A stretch of DNA of 64,000 nucleotides, taken from the NCBI GenBank assembly GCA_943912265.1, contig CALTTS010000001.1:124001-188000 (forward strand). Direction: 5' to 3'. Source of the DNA: an uncultured Xanthomonas sp. Its GTDB lineage: Bacteria > Pseudomonadota > Gammaproteobacteria > Xanthomonadales > Xanthomonadaceae. Both the position numbers and the translations under genes were made by a program. How positions within the stretch are numbered: the first letter of the stretch is position 1; each line of letters opens with the position of its first letter. The notes below the pieces were generated by a model. That model was not told the origin of the DNA. It did no database searches and saw only the letters and a list, made by a program, of their open reading frames with translations. Of this stretch, positions 19,425-32,270 are shown one piece after another.

Positions 19425-20303
19425 TCAGCCCAGCGGCACCACGTCCACCGACTGGCGCGCTTCCTGCGCGCCGCTGGTCTTGAGCACGCCGGCCAGCAGG
19501 CTGACGTCGCCATAGTCGCGGCCGTGGGCGAGGGTGATGTGGTCGTCGCCGGCGGGGATGGCGTTGGTCGGGTCGAACTCCTGCCAGCCCATCTCGCCGC
19601 CGCACCAGACCCGCACCCAGGCGTGGGTGGCGTCGGCGCCTTCCAGCCGTTCCTTGCCCGGCGGCGGCAGGGTGCGCAGGAAGCCGCTGACGTAGCCGGC
19701 CGGCACGCCCAGCCCGCGCAGGCCGGCGATCATGATGTGGCTGAAGTCCTGGCACACGCCGCGGCGCTGGGCGAAGGCCGCCTGCATCGGCGTGTCCACC
19801 TCGGTGGCCTCGGTGTCGTAGGCGAAATCGGCGTGGATGCGCCGGCACAGGTCGGTGGCGCAGGCGTAGGTCGAACGCCCGTCCCTGGCGCTGCGCGCGG
19901 CATAGGCGGTGACCTGGGCATCCAGCGGCACGTACGGGCTGGCGGCGGTGAAGTGGTGCGGCGAGTCCGGCGCCAGCGACCACGTGCGCGCCAGCTCGCC
20001 GGCCAGGCGGGCCGGCGGCGGCGACAGGTCCAGCGGTGGCGGCGTGCGGGCCACGCGCACGCGGGCGTGCATCCGCGCCTCGAGGTGTTCGTGGACCCGG
20101 GTATAGGCCAGCCGGACCACGCGGTTGCCGAAGAAATCGGCGAACTCGCCGCGCTCGCGCGGCACCGGGTCGAACTCGAGCTCGGCCGACAGCACCTCCT
20201 GCACGCCGGGCAGCGACACCGGCAGCAGGCGGGCCAGGTGCTGGCCGCCGGCGGCCGGCGCGGCGTAGTCGTAGTGCAGCAGCAGGCGGATGTCGTAGTC
20301 CAT
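19425..20303 (-). CDS. Transglutaminase-like cysteine protease family protein
   Basis: The 292-residue protein has the bacterial transglutaminase N-terminal domain (about 1-95) and a transglutaminase-core domain with the probable triad Cys184 (RRGVCQDFSH), His227 (THAWVRVW) and Asp244 (FDPTN). No signal peptide is visible. It lies 4 bp downstream of the ATP-grasp/alpha-E gene, in an operon bracketed by two transglutaminase genes. In such clusters these proteins are predicted peptidases or amide-processing enzymes for a peptide made by the ATP-grasp; the product is not known. Confidence 0.88.
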   Translation of the reverse strand: MDYDIRLLLHYDYAAPAAGGQHLARLLPVSLPGVQEVLSAELEFDPVPRERGEFADFFGNRVVRLAYTRVHEHLEARMHARVRVARTPPPLDLSPPPARLAGELARTWSLAPDSPHHFTAASPYVPLDAQVTAYAARSARDGRSTYACATDLCRRIHADFAYDTEATEVDTPMQAAFAQRRGVCQDFSHIMIAGLRGLGVPAGYVSGFLRTLPPPGKERLEGADATHAWVRVWCGGEMGWQEFDPTNAIPAGDDHITLAHGRDYGDVSLLAGVLKTSGAQEARQSVDVVPLG

Positions 20304-20307
20304 CGGG

Positions 20308-22704
20308 TCAGCCGAAATAGGCGGTGGCGAGGCGGTCGGACAGCCGCGCCAGGCCGTCGGCCATGTCGGCCAGCACGGCGGCGTCGAGGTCGGCCGGTTC
20401 GCGGATCACCAGCTCGGTCTGCAGGCGCAGGATGTCCTTGGCGATCGCCGAGAGGTGGCTGCCGTCGCCGATGTCGGGCAGCTGCGCCAGTTCGCGGCGC
20501 AGCACGTCCACCTGGAACAGCAGTGAGCGCGGGTTCTGCGGGTCCAGCGCCAGCAGGTCGAGCACGCCGAGCCGGCCGGTGCCGGCGCCGTAGCGGCTGC
20601 GGTGGGTGATGACGCTGTCGCCGATCTCCAGCAGCGCATCGGGCGCGCCCTCGGCGGCGCCGCGCATGGCGAACTCGGACAGCAGCCAGGCCATCTGGAT
20701 GCCGCGCTCGATGCGCCGGCCCACTTCGAGGAAGCGCCAGCCGGCGAAGCGGTACATGTTCTCGTGGACCAGGCCGGTGAAGCCGGCCAGCTTGCGCAGG
20801 ATCACGCTCATGGCGCGCACCGCGTCGTCGCCGGCGGTGACGGTGCGGCCGAGCCGGCGCGCGGTCTTGGCCAGGTCGCGCAGGGCCATCCAGCCGTCGG
20901 GCGAGAAGCGGTCGCGGATGCGCGCGGCGCTGGTCACCGCGCTGTCGATCGCGCCGGTCAGCCCGGCCGGGATCGGCTGCGCGGTGTCCACGCCGAGCGG
21001 TTCGAGGTAGTCGGTCAGCGCCTGCAGCAGCGGCAGGCCGGGGTCGGAGGTCTCGGCCAGGCGCGCATGCCAGGCGCGCAGGATGCGGGTGTTGCCTTCC
21101 AGCCGCTCGATGTAGCGGCCGAGCCAGAACAGGTTCTCGGCGGCGCGGCTGGGCAGCGGCGCCGCCGCGGCGCGGACGAAGCGGTCCTTTTCGCCGGGCA
21201 GCAGCGTCTCGTGCTTGACCGGGGTGTCGCTGACGATCCACACGTCGGCGGTCTGGCCGCCGTGCTGCATGGTGATGGCGCGGTTGTCCAGGTTGAAGCC
21301 GACCCGGGCGAAGCCGCCGGGCATGATCCGCCAGCCTTCCGGCGTGCGCGCCGCGTAGGCGCGCAGCACCAGCGGGCGCGGCTCCAGGCCGCTGCCGGGC
21401 ACGTGCACCGGCGTGGTGGACAGGGTCACGGCCTCCTGCCCGACCAGCTGCGCGCCCTCGCGCCGCAGGCGCGCCAGCAGGGTGTTGCGGGCGATCGGGC
21501 TCAGCCGCGAGCCGAGCACGGTCTCGCCGCCGTCCTCGAACGGCAGGCGGGTGGACAGCGCCGGGCCGATCATCATCCGGTCCAGGTGCCCGGTCACGTG
21601 TTCGCGTTCCTTGTCCTGCCCGCACCACCAGGTGGCGATGTTGGGCAGCGCCAGCGGCGCATCGTCCAGCGCCTCGGCGATGCCGGGCATGAAGGCCAGC
21701 AGCGCGCGGGTTTCCAGCAGGCCCGAGCCGAGCGCGTTGGCGACCGTGACCGAGCGGTGGCGCAGCGCGTCGAGGAAGCCGGGCGTGCCGATGCGCGAGT
21801 CCTGGCGCAGCTCAAGCGGGTCCATGAAGTCGGCGTCGAGGCGGCGCCAGAGCATGCTGATCGGCTTCGGGCCCTCCACCGTGCGCACCATCAGGCGGCC
21901 GTCGCGGACGGTCAGGTCCTCGCCCTCCAGCAGCAGGATGCCGAGGTAGCGGGCGATGTAGGCGTGCTCGTAGTAGGTCTCGTTGTTCGGCCCCGGGGTG
22001 AGGATCGCGGTGCCGCCGCCGCTGGCCAGCTTCAGCAGCGCGTCGCGGAAGCGGCGGAAGAACCCGGCCAGCCGGTGCACGTGCAGCTGCCCCACCACGT
22101 CGGCCAGCGCGCGGGTCACCGCGACGCGGTTCTCCAGCGCGAAGCCGGCGCCGGACGGGGCCTGGGTGCGGTCGCCGAGCACCCACCACTGGCCGTCCGG
22201 GCCGCGGCCCAGTTCGAACGCGCAGAAATGCAGGTAGTGCCCGCCGCGCGGGGCGATGCCGACCAGCGGGCGCAGGAATTCCGGGTTGGCGGCGATCAGC
22301 GCCGGCGGGATCAGGCCGCGCCGCACCAGCGTCTGCGGGCCGTGCAGGTCGGCGATCACCCGTTCCAGCAGGTCGGCGCGCTGGGCCAGCCCGGCGCTGA
22401 TGCCGGCCCATTCGGCATCGCGCAGCAGCACCGGCAGCGGCGCCAGCGGCCATTCGCGCTCCTGCGCGCCGGCGTTGCCGTAGTAGCGGTAGTACACGCC
22501 GGCGTCGCGCAGGTACTGGCTGGCACGGGCGAAGCGCAGCTCCAGCCCGCCCTCGCCGAGCCGGTCGAGCGTGCCGACCAGCGGTGCCCAGCCCGGGCGC
22601 AGCGTGCCGTCGGCGGCGACCATCTCGTCGTACACGCCCTCGATGGGGCGGTAGCGCGACAGCAGGCCGGCCTGGGCCGGCCGGGAGGGGGAAACGGTGG
22701 ACAT
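20308..22704 (-). CDS. Fused circularly permuted ATP-grasp (type 2) and alpha-E domain protein
   Basis: The 798-residue protein joins a circularly permuted ATP-grasp ligase-like domain (about 20-500; motifs GPNNETYYEHAYIARYLGI, LEGEDLTVRDGR) to an alpha-helical alpha-E (DUF403) domain from about residue 510 (SRAAENLFWLGRYIER to the end). In many bacteria the two are separate adjacent genes. They are predicted to form peptide bonds or tags, always near transglutaminase-like proteins, as here on both sides. ATG 22704 gives a complete N-terminus; the upstream gene ends 15 bp before it. Confidence 0.9.
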   Translation of the reverse strand: MSTVSPSRPAQAGLLSRYRPIEGVYDEMVAADGTLRPGWAPLVGTLDRLGEGGLELRFARASQYLRDAGVYYRYYGNAGAQEREWPLAPLPVLLRDAEWAGISAGLAQRADLLERVIADLHGPQTLVRRGLIPPALIAANPEFLRPLVGIAPRGGHYLHFCAFELGRGPDGQWWVLGDRTQAPSGAGFALENRVAVTRALADVVGQLHVHRLAGFFRRFRDALLKLASGGGTAILTPGPNNETYYEHAYIARYLGILLLEGEDLTVRDGRLMVRTVEGPKPISMLWRRLDADFMDPLELRQDSRIGTPGFLDALRHRSVTVANALGSGLLETRALLAFMPGIAEALDDAPLALPNIATWWCGQDKEREHVTGHLDRMMIGPALSTRLPFEDGGETVLGSRLSPIARNTLLARLRREGAQLVGQEAVTLSTTPVHVPGSGLEPRPLVLRAYAARTPEGWRIMPGGFARVGFNLDNRAITMQHGGQTADVWIVSDTPVKHETLLPGEKDRFVRAAAAPLPSRAAENLFWLGRYIERLEGNTRILRAWHARLAETSDPGLPLLQALTDYLEPLGVDTAQPIPAGLTGAIDSAVTSAARIRDRFSPDGWMALRDLAKTARRLGRTVTAGDDAVRAMSVILRKLAGFTGLVHENMYRFAGWRFLEVGRRIERGIQMAWLLSEFAMRGAAEGAPDALLEIGDSVITHRSRYGAGTGRLGVLDLLALDPQNPRSLLFQVDVLRRELAQLPDIGDGSHLSAIAKDILRLQTELVIREPADLDAAVLADMADGLARLSDRLATAYFG

Positions 22705-22719
22705 CGGATGCGGGATGGA

Positions 22720-25700
22720 TCAGTGGCGCGGCGGGCGGCGGAGGTCCAGCGTATGCGGAAATTCGTCCGAGCGCCGCTCCCGCATCAGCGCATACGCGCC
22801 CGGCGTGTGGCCGGAGGCGATGAAGCGGGCCAGCCGGCGGGCCTCGGCCTCGTTGCCGTTGACCGGGAATGTGTCGTAGTTGCGCCCGCCCGGATGCGCC
22901 ACGTGGTAGGTGCAGCCGCCCAGCGCGCGCCCGCTCCAGCGGTCGTACAGGTCGAAATGCAGCGGCGCGTTGACCGGCAGCACCGGATGCAGGCCGCTGG
23001 CCGGCTGCCAGGCCTTGTAGCGCACCCCGGCCACGGCGGTGCCGGCCACACCGGTCGTCGTCATCGGCAGCTCGCGGCCGTTGCAGGCGATGGCGTGGCG
23101 CTCGGGATTGAAGCCCTCGGCCAGCACCTGCAAGCGCTCGACCGAGGAATCGACGTAGCGCACGGTGCCGCCGATGGCGCCCTGCTCGCCGAGCACGTTC
23201 CACGGCTCCAGCGCCTGGCGCAGTTCCAGCCGCACGCCGTCGTATTCCACCTGGCCGCAGAACGGGAAGCGGAACTCCAGCTGCGCGGCGAACCACTCCG
23301 GCCGCATCGGGAAGCCGTGGCGGGACAGGTCGTCGAGCACGTCGAGGAAATCGGCCCAGACGTAGTGCGGCAGCATGAAGCGGTCGTGCAGCTGGGTGCC
23401 CCAGCGCACGCACTCGCCGTCCAGCGGCGCGGCCCAGTAGCGCGCGACCAGCGCCCGCACCAGCAGCTGCTGGGCCAGGCTCATGCGCGCGTCCGGCGGC
23501 ATCTCGAAGCCGCGGAACTCCACCAGTCCCAGCCGCCCGGTCGGCCCGTCCGGCGAGAACAGCTTGTCGATGCAGATCTCGGCGCGGTGGGTATTGCCGG
23601 TGACGTCGACCAGCAGGTTGCGCAGCAGCCGGTCCACCAGCCACGGCAGCGGCGCCTCGCCCGCGCCCGGCGCCGGGATCTGCGCCAGCGCGATCTCCAG
23701 CTCGTACAGGCTGTCGTGGCGCGCCTCGTCGATGCGCGGGGCCTGGCTGGTGGGGCCGATGAACAGCCCGGAGAACAGGTAGGACATCGACGGATGCCGC
23801 TGCCAGTGCAGGATCAGCGACTTCAGCAGGTCGGGTCGGCGCAGGAACGGGCTGTCCATCGGCGTGGCACCGCCGACCACCACGTGGTTGCCGCCGCCGG
23901 TACCGGTGTGGCGTCCGTCGATCATGTACTTGTCGGTGCCCAGCCGGGTCTGGCGGGCCTCCTCGTAGATCGCCTCGGTGGTGTCCACGCACTGGCGCCA
24001 GTTCGCCGCCGGGTGGATGTTGACCTCGATCACGCCCGGGTCCGGTGCCACCCGGATCACGTTCAGGCGCGGGTCCTGCGGCGGCGGGTAGCCCTCGATC
24101 TGCACCGGCAGGCCGAGCCGGCGCGCGGCGTCCTCGACGGCGGCGACCAGTTCCAGGTAGTCCTCCAGCGCTTCCACCGGCGGCAGGAACACGCTCAGGT
24201 GGCCGTCGCGCGGCTCGACGCTGATGGCGGTGCGCACGGCACCGGCGATCTCCACCTGCTGCTCCACCCGCGGCTGCCGGCGGTCGGTGGCGGCCTCGCC
24301 TCGTTGCGGCGCGACCGGAACCGGCCCGGCCGCAGGCAGGTCGGCCGCCGGGCGCCCGGGCAGCAGGGCATCGCGGTCCGGCAGCGGCCCGCGTGCCTCG
24401 GCCGGGTCCTGCGGCACGATGTAGGGATAGTCGGCGGCGCTGATGTACGGCAGCGAGGCCAGCGGCAGGCGATAGCCGACCGGCGAGTCGCCCGGCACCA
24501 GGAACAGCCGGCCGCGGCGGGTCTTCCAGTGCTCGCTGCGCCAGCGCGGACCGGCGGCGGCGCGGCTGTTCCAGCGCTGCACCGGCAGCACGTAGCCGAC
24601 CGGCGCGGTCAGCCCGCGCTCGAACACCCGCGCCATGCGCGCGCGCGCCTCCGGGTCCTCGAGCTGCGGATTGGACGGATCCACGTTGGCCGGCAGCTCG
24701 GCCTCCTTGAGCAGCCATTCGGCCGGATCCTCGTAGGCCGGCACCACCATGTCGGCGCCGATGCCCAGGTCCGCGGCCAGGGCATCGAGCAGGCGCTCGG
24801 CATCGGCCGGGCCGACCTCGGCATGCGCACCTTCGTGCGCGATCAGCGCCGGGTCCGACCAGATCGGCTGGCCGTCGGTGCGCCAGTACAGCGAAAAGGT
24901 CCAGCGCGGCAGCGATTCGCCCGGGTACCACTTGCCCTGGCCGTAGTGCAGGAAGTCGCCCGGGGCGAAGCGCTCGCGCAGGCGGCGGATCAAGGCGTCG
25001 GCCAGCGCGCGCTTGGTCGGGCCGACCGCGGCGGTGTTCCATTCCGGCGACTGGAAGTCGTCGATCGAGATGAAGGTCGGCTCGCCGCCCATGGTCAGGC
25101 GCACGTCGCCCTCGCGCAGCAAGGCATCGACCCGCTCGCCGAGGGCGTCCAGCGCCTGCCAGCTCTCCTCCGAGAACGGCTTGGTGATGCGCGGGTGTTC
25201 GGCCACCCGGGTAACCTTCATGTCGAAGGAGAAATCGGTCTCGAACGGGCCGTCGGCGGTCAGTCCGCCGCTGATCGGCGCGGCGTTGCGGTAATGCGGC
25301 GTGGCCGCCAGCGGGATGTGGCTCTCGCCGGTGAGCAGGCCGGAGGTGGCGTCCAGGCCGATCCAGCCGGCGCCGGGCAGGTAGACCTCGGCCCAGGCGT
25401 GCAGGTCGGTGAAATCGTGGTCGGTGCCGGGCGGGCCGTCCAGCGCCACCCGGTCGGGCTTGAGCTGGATCAGATAGCCGGAGACGAAGCGCGCGGCCAG
25501 CCCGAGATGGCGCAGCGCCTGTACCAGCAGCCAGGCCGAGTCGCGGCACGAACCGCGCGCCAGTTCGAGCGTCTGTTCGGGCGTCTGCACGCCCGGCTCC
25601 ATCCGGATCACGTATTTCACGTGGTGCTGGAGCGAGGCGTTGAGGGCGACCACGAAATCCACGGTGTTGCGCGGGCTGCGGTCGAGCGCGTCGAGGAAGG

Positions 25701-26085
25701 CGCGCAGGCGCGGGCCGGCCGGCTCGGGCTCGAGGTAGATCGACAGGTCCGGGGCGATGTCGGCCGGGTAGGCGAACGGCCAGCGCTCGGCCACTTCCTC
25801 GACGAAGAAGTCGAACGGGTTGTAGACCGTCATGTCGGCGACCAGGTCCACCTCGATCTTCAGCTCGGTGACCGGCTCGGGGAACACGTAGCGGGCCAGG
25901 AAGTTGCCGTACGGGTCCTGCTGGAGGTTGACGAAGTGCTCGGCCGGCGACACCCGCAGCGCATGGCTGAGTACCTTGGTGCGCGATTGCGGCGCCGGCT
26001 GCAGCCGGATGATCTGCGGCCCGAGCCGCACCGGGCGGCTGTAGCGGTAATGGGTCAGGTGGTACAACGCAGCGTGGATGGCCAT
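22720..26085 (-). CDS. Large transglutaminase-like protein with DUF2126 C-terminal region
   Basis: The 1121-residue protein begins with a bacterial transglutaminase N domain (YHLTHYRYSRPVRLGPQIIR), then a transglutaminase core with probable triad Cys180 (ARGSCRDSAWL), His229 (DLHAWAEVY) and Asp245 (GLDATSG), and a long DUF2126 region to the C-terminus (for example GGGNHVVVGGATPMDSPFLR and SYLFSGLFIGPTSQ). ATG 26085 begins the family motif; longer readings upstream are GC-driven. It is first in a three-gene operon with the ATP-grasp/alpha-E fusion and the small transglutaminase. Confidence 0.92.
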   Translation of the reverse strand: MAIHAALYHLTHYRYSRPVRLGPQIIRLQPAPQSRTKVLSHALRVSPAEHFVNLQQDPYGNFLARYVFPEPVTELKIEVDLVADMTVYNPFDFFVEEVAERWPFAYPADIAPDLSIYLEPEPAGPRLRAFLDALDRSPRNTVDFVVALNASLQHHVKYVIRMEPGVQTPEQTLELARGSCRDSAWLLVQALRHLGLAARFVSGYLIQLKPDRVALDGPPGTDHDFTDLHAWAEVYLPGAGWIGLDATSGLLTGESHIPLAATPHYRNAAPISGGLTADGPFETDFSFDMKVTRVAEHPRITKPFSEESWQALDALGERVDALLREGDVRLTMGGEPTFISIDDFQSPEWNTAAVGPTKRALADALIRRLRERFAPGDFLHYGQGKWYPGESLPRWTFSLYWRTDGQPIWSDPALIAHEGAHAEVGPADAERLLDALAADLGIGADMVVPAYEDPAEWLLKEAELPANVDPSNPQLEDPEARARMARVFERGLTAPVGYVLPVQRWNSRAAAGPRWRSEHWKTRRGRLFLVPGDSPVGYRLPLASLPYISAADYPYIVPQDPAEARGPLPDRDALLPGRPAADLPAAGPVPVAPQRGEAATDRRQPRVEQQVEIAGAVRTAISVEPRDGHLSVFLPPVEALEDYLELVAAVEDAARRLGLPVQIEGYPPPQDPRLNVIRVAPDPGVIEVNIHPAANWRQCVDTTEAIYEEARQTRLGTDKYMIDGRHTGTGGGNHVVVGGATPMDSPFLRRPDLLKSLILHWQRHPSMSYLFSGLFIGPTSQAPRIDEARHDSLYELEIALAQIPAPGAGEAPLPWLVDRLLRNLLVDVTGNTHRAEICIDKLFSPDGPTGRLGLVEFRGFEMPPDARMSLAQQLLVRALVARYWAAPLDGECVRWGTQLHDRFMLPHYVWADFLDVLDDLSRHGFPMRPEWFAAQLEFRFPFCGQVEYDGVRLELRQALEPWNVLGEQGAIGGTVRYVDSSVERLQVLAEGFNPERHAIACNGRELPMTTTGVAGTAVAGVRYKAWQPASGLHPVLPVNAPLHFDLYDRWSGRALGGCTYHVAHPGGRNYDTFPVNGNEAEARRLARFIASGHTPGAYALMRERRSDEFPHTLDLRRPPRH

Positions 26086-26257
26086 CGGGCAGGCGACCGG
26101 CAACGGAGGGGGCGCCGCACGCCGGACATGCTGCGATGCGGCGAACCGCAGTGTACGGGCCGCGTCGGCAGGACCGCCAGCCTTGGAACGGCGGACCCGC
26201 CCGCGGCCATCGCGAGGCATGCATGGCCGCGGCATGGCCATGCCGCCTCCGCAGACG

Positions 26258-26283
26258 GAAGACCCGGCCGGGGCCGGGTCTTC
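26258..26283. terminator. Strong 12-bp hairpin downstream of CoA-transferase gene
   Basis: GAAGACCCGGCC and GGCCGGGTCTTC form a perfect 12-bp inverted repeat separated by two bases, 26 bp after the CoA-transferase stop. There is no T-tract on the minus strand, so intrinsic termination is uncertain. Confidence 0.45.
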
Positions 26284-26308
26284 GCAGGCGGCGGACGGAC
26301 GCGCGGGC

Positions 26309-27826
26309 TCAGGCCCGCTTCATCGTCCCGGTCTCGAGCCAGCGCTCGTGCCAGGACAGTGCCTCGGGCAGGAGGTGCGGGGTGTGCTTGCCGTAGCTGT
26401 CGCGGCAGGCGCGGTCGAAGTAGTCCTGCAACGGGTCGCGGTAGTCCGGGTGCACGCAGTTGGCCAGCAGTGCCTTGGCGCGCTGCTTGGGCGACAGGCC
26501 GCGCAGGTCGGCCAGGCCCTGCTCGGTGACGATCACCGACACGTCGTGCTCGGTGTGGTCGACGTGGCTGACCATCGGCACGATGGACGAGATGGTGCCG
26601 TTCTTGGCCGTGCTCGGGCTCAGGAACACCGACAGGTAGCCGTTGCGGGCGAAGTCGCCCGAGCCGCCGATGCCGTTCATGATCCGCGTGCCCATCACGT
26701 GGGTGGAGTTGACGTTGCCGTACAGGTCGGCCTCGATCATGCCGTTCATGCCGATGCAGCCGAGGCGGCGCACCAGCTCGGGATGATTGGAGATCTCCTG
26801 CGTGCGCATCACGATGTGCTCGCGGTAGAAGTCGATGTTGCGCTTGAACTCGTCGTTGGCGCCGGGGCTGAGGGCGAAGCCGGTGCACGAGGCGCTGCGC
26901 AGCACGCCGGATTTCAGCAGGTCCAGCATGCCGTCCTGGATGACCTCGGTGAAGGCGGTCAGGCCGGTGAAGCCGCTGGTGGCCAGCCCGGCCAGCACGG
27001 CGTTGGGGATGTTGCCCACGCCGGACTGCAGCGGCAGCAGGTTCTCCGGCAGGTGGCCCCTGGCGACCTGGTGCTTGAGGAACTCGATCAGGTGGCCGGC
27101 GATCAGCGTGCTGTTCTCGTCGGCCGGGGTGAACGGGCTGTTGCGGTCCGGGCCGTCGGTCACCACCACCGCCACGACCTTGTCCGGGTCGCAGCGCAGG
27201 TAGGGTTCGCCGATGCGGTCCTCCGGGTGCACCAGCGGGATCGGCCTGCGGTCCGGCGGCAGCGCGGTGCCGTAGTAGACGTCGTGCATGCCGTCCACGC
27301 CTTCGGGCTGCCACAGGTTGACCTCGATGATCACCTTCCTGGCCAGGTCCAGCCAGGTCTTGTTGTTGCCCACCGAGGTGGACGGCACCAGCCGGCCGTC
27401 CTCGCGGATGGCGGACACCTCGACGATGGCCGTGTCCAGCTCGCCGTAGATGCCGAACCAGGTCTGCTGGGCGACATGGCTCAGGTGCATGTCGATGTAG
27501 TCCATCTTGCCGTCGTTGATCTTCTGGCGGGCGATGGGGTCGGTCTGGAACGGCAGCCGCAGCGCCATGCCGTCGACCTTGGCCAGCGCGCCGTCCAGCT
27601 CGGGCGCGGTCGAGGCGCCGGTCAGCACCTTCACCTGGAACGGCTCGCCGGCGGCGTGGGCCTGCTCGATGCGCGCGGCCAGCGCCAGCGGCACGGCCTT
27701 GGGGTAGCCGGAGCCGGTGAAGCCGCTCATCGCGACGGTTTCGCCGGGCCGGATCAGGGCCGCAGCCTGTTCGGCCGAGGCCAGCTTCGCCAGCAGGCCG
27801 GCATGGTGGATGCGTTCGTGGGACAT
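26309..27826 (-). CDS. Acetyl-CoA hydrolase / succinyl-CoA:acetate CoA-transferase family protein
   Basis: The 505-residue protein belongs to the acetyl-CoA hydrolase/transferase family (Cat1/AarC/ScpC type). It has the GVGNIPNAVLAGL loop and the segment TAFTEVIQDGMLDL, whose glutamate is the expected covalent CoA-ester residue, plus the C-terminal HPDYRDPLQDYFDRA. The likely reaction is exchange of CoA between acetate (or propionate) and succinate. ATG 27826 matches the family start (MSHERI). It is transcribed alone, divergent from the TonB receptor. Confidence 0.88.
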   Translation of the reverse strand: MSHERIHHAGLLAKLASAEQAAALIRPGETVAMSGFTGSGYPKAVPLALAARIEQAHAAGEPFQVKVLTGASTAPELDGALAKVDGMALRLPFQTDPIARQKINDGKMDYIDMHLSHVAQQTWFGIYGELDTAIVEVSAIREDGRLVPSTSVGNNKTWLDLARKVIIEVNLWQPEGVDGMHDVYYGTALPPDRRPIPLVHPEDRIGEPYLRCDPDKVVAVVVTDGPDRNSPFTPADENSTLIAGHLIEFLKHQVARGHLPENLLPLQSGVGNIPNAVLAGLATSGFTGLTAFTEVIQDGMLDLLKSGVLRSASCTGFALSPGANDEFKRNIDFYREHIVMRTQEISNHPELVRRLGCIGMNGMIEADLYGNVNSTHVMGTRIMNGIGGSGDFARNGYLSVFLSPSTAKNGTISSIVPMVSHVDHTEHDVSVIVTEQGLADLRGLSPKQRAKALLANCVHPDYRDPLQDYFDRACRDSYGKHTPHLLPEALSWHERWLETGTMKRA

Positions 27827-28315
27827 GGCGTGAGGCTGTGGCACGTGGGAGCCGGGATTATTGCGCAGTGCAGCAAAAGGGGTGATCCGACCAAGGTGGA
27901 ACACGGGTCGGCGGCGGGCGCGGCATGAGCAGATGAACGATGGGCATGACCGGGCCGCGGCATCCGCGCCCCGCCCGCATCCGTTTGTCGCGCAAGGATT
28001 TTACGTCCGCCGCCGGCCCCGCGCCGCGCTCCGGCCGGGATCGCGGCGATTGACCGGCGGCGGCCCCGGTGAGATCAATGCGGCCTCGTTCCAGGGGACA
28101 GGCTTCCGTGCCGACACGACCATGCCGCATGCCGCCAGCGCGCGACCCGCACCCGGGCCGCGGCCGCGCCATGCCCGGCCGTCCGCACCGATGTCGCCGC
28201 GCCCGCGCCTGATACCCGGCCGTCCCGGCCGCCGCGTCCTCTCCTCTTCCCGTTTCCCTGCCGGCCCCCCGCCGGGCGCTGCCCGTCGGCCGCCGCACCC
28301 CCCAGGATTCCCGTC
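27827..28315. other. Long divergent intergenic region, no supported gene
   Basis: These 489 bases separate the CoA-transferase from the TonB receptor. No credible coding frame is seen. A TTGC-N8-GCAA dyad lies at about 27861-27876, 35 bp upstream of the CoA-transferase start, beside an AATAAT that could serve as its -10. The receptor has an AGGA ribosome site at about 28303. Confidence 0.4.
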
Positions 28316-30972
<2,657 letters not shown>

Positions 30973-30973
<1 letters not shown>

Positions 30974-32154
30974 TGCGCGTTACCGAGGATGCCGCGATGA
31001 CCGACGCTGCCGACCCTTCCCCCGCCGATCCGGGCCGCCGCCGCTGGCTCGGCGCCGGCGCCGCCGCGCTGGCCGGTGCCGTGCTGGCGCCAGGGCTGGC
31101 CGATGCCGCGGCGGTTTCCGCGCCGGCGGCCGGCACCGCCGCGGCGGGAGCGCCGGTCCGGCTGGACCTCAACGAGAGCCCGTTCGGCCCCTCGCCGAAG
31201 GTGGCCGCGGCGGTGCAGCGGGCGCTGGCCGAGGCGCCGCGCTACGTCACCGCCGCGGAAGGGCTGGCCCTGCAGCGGCAGATCGCCGCGCTGGAAGGCG
31301 TGCAGCCCGGCCAGGTGATCGTCGGCGAAGTGCTCGAAGCGCTCGGCCAGCATCTGGCGCTGGCGGACGGGCCGGGCGGCTTCGTCTATTCGGTGCCCGG
31401 CTACGGCGCGCTGGTCGACGCCGCCGCGCCGTTCGGCGGGCGCGCGGTGGAGGTGCCGCTCAATGCCGCGCTGGAAAACGACCTGCCGGCGCTGGCGGCC
31501 GCGGTGGCGGCGGACACCCGCGCGCTGTTCGTGGTCAATCCGCACAACCCGTCGGGCACGCTCAGCGACGGCGCGGCGTTCGACGCCTTCGTCCGCGCCA
31601 CCGCCGCCCGCACCCTGGTGATCGTCGACGAGGCCTACCTCGACTACCGCGAGGATTTCGCGCAGCTCACCGCCGCGCGGCTGCTGCGCGAGGGCCGCAA
31701 CGTGGTGGTGTTCCGCACGCTCGGCAAGATCCATGCACTGGCCGGGCTGCAGATCGGCTACGCGCTGGCGCCGCCGGCGCTGGCCGATGCGCTGCGCGCG
31801 CGCGGCGTGGGCAGCGCGCACGGGCTCAACCGCCTGTCGCTGGCGGCGGCCTCGGCCAGCCTGGCCGATCCGGCGCACGTGGCCGCCGTGCGCCGCCGGG
31901 TGGCCGTCGAGCGCGCGCTGTGGCTGCAGGCGCTGGACGGCTGGGGCCTGCGGTGCGCCCGGCCGGCCGGCAACTTCGTGTTCTTCGACACCGGCCGGCC
32001 ACAGGCCGGGGTGGCCGCGGCGCTGGCCGGACGCGGCATCGGCGTGGCGCGCGTGTTCCCGCCCTACGACCGCTGGCTGCGGGTGAGCATCGGCCTGCCG
32101 GAAGAGAACCGGCGCGCCCGCCGGGCACTGGCGGACATCCTCGGGCTGGCCTGA
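30973..32154 (+). CDS. Tat-exported class I/II aminotransferase (histidinol-phosphate aminotransferase-like)
   Basis: The 393-residue protein carries a twin-arginine signal (RRRWLG at 22-27, then a hydrophobic stretch to ADA), followed by a fold-type I PLP aminotransferase: RLDLNESPFGPSPK, VVNPHNPSGTL, IVDEAYLDY and the PLP lysine K252 in TLGKIHALAGLQIGY. The family is normally cytoplasmic; the Tat leader predicts export of a folded holoenzyme. The ATG overlaps the receptor stop (TGATG). An ATG at 30997 would keep the Tat signal. Substrate unknown. Confidence 0.85.
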
Positions 32155-32270
32155 GCGGACCGCGCGCCTGCGCGATGTTTGCGCGGGCAAACGCATATTG
32201 CGGCGCAGCGTGCAAGCCGTCGAAAAGACATGCACAGTGGCCCCGCATCCCGACGTGGGGGAGGGAGCAG

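Noticed and set aside
20602..26529. A plus-strand open frame of almost 2000 codons antisense to the transglutaminase/ATP-grasp operon
   Set aside because: It is His/Arg/Gln/Ala-rich with no domain pattern; long antisense openness is expected in very GC-rich genes. The minus-strand proteins show clear families.
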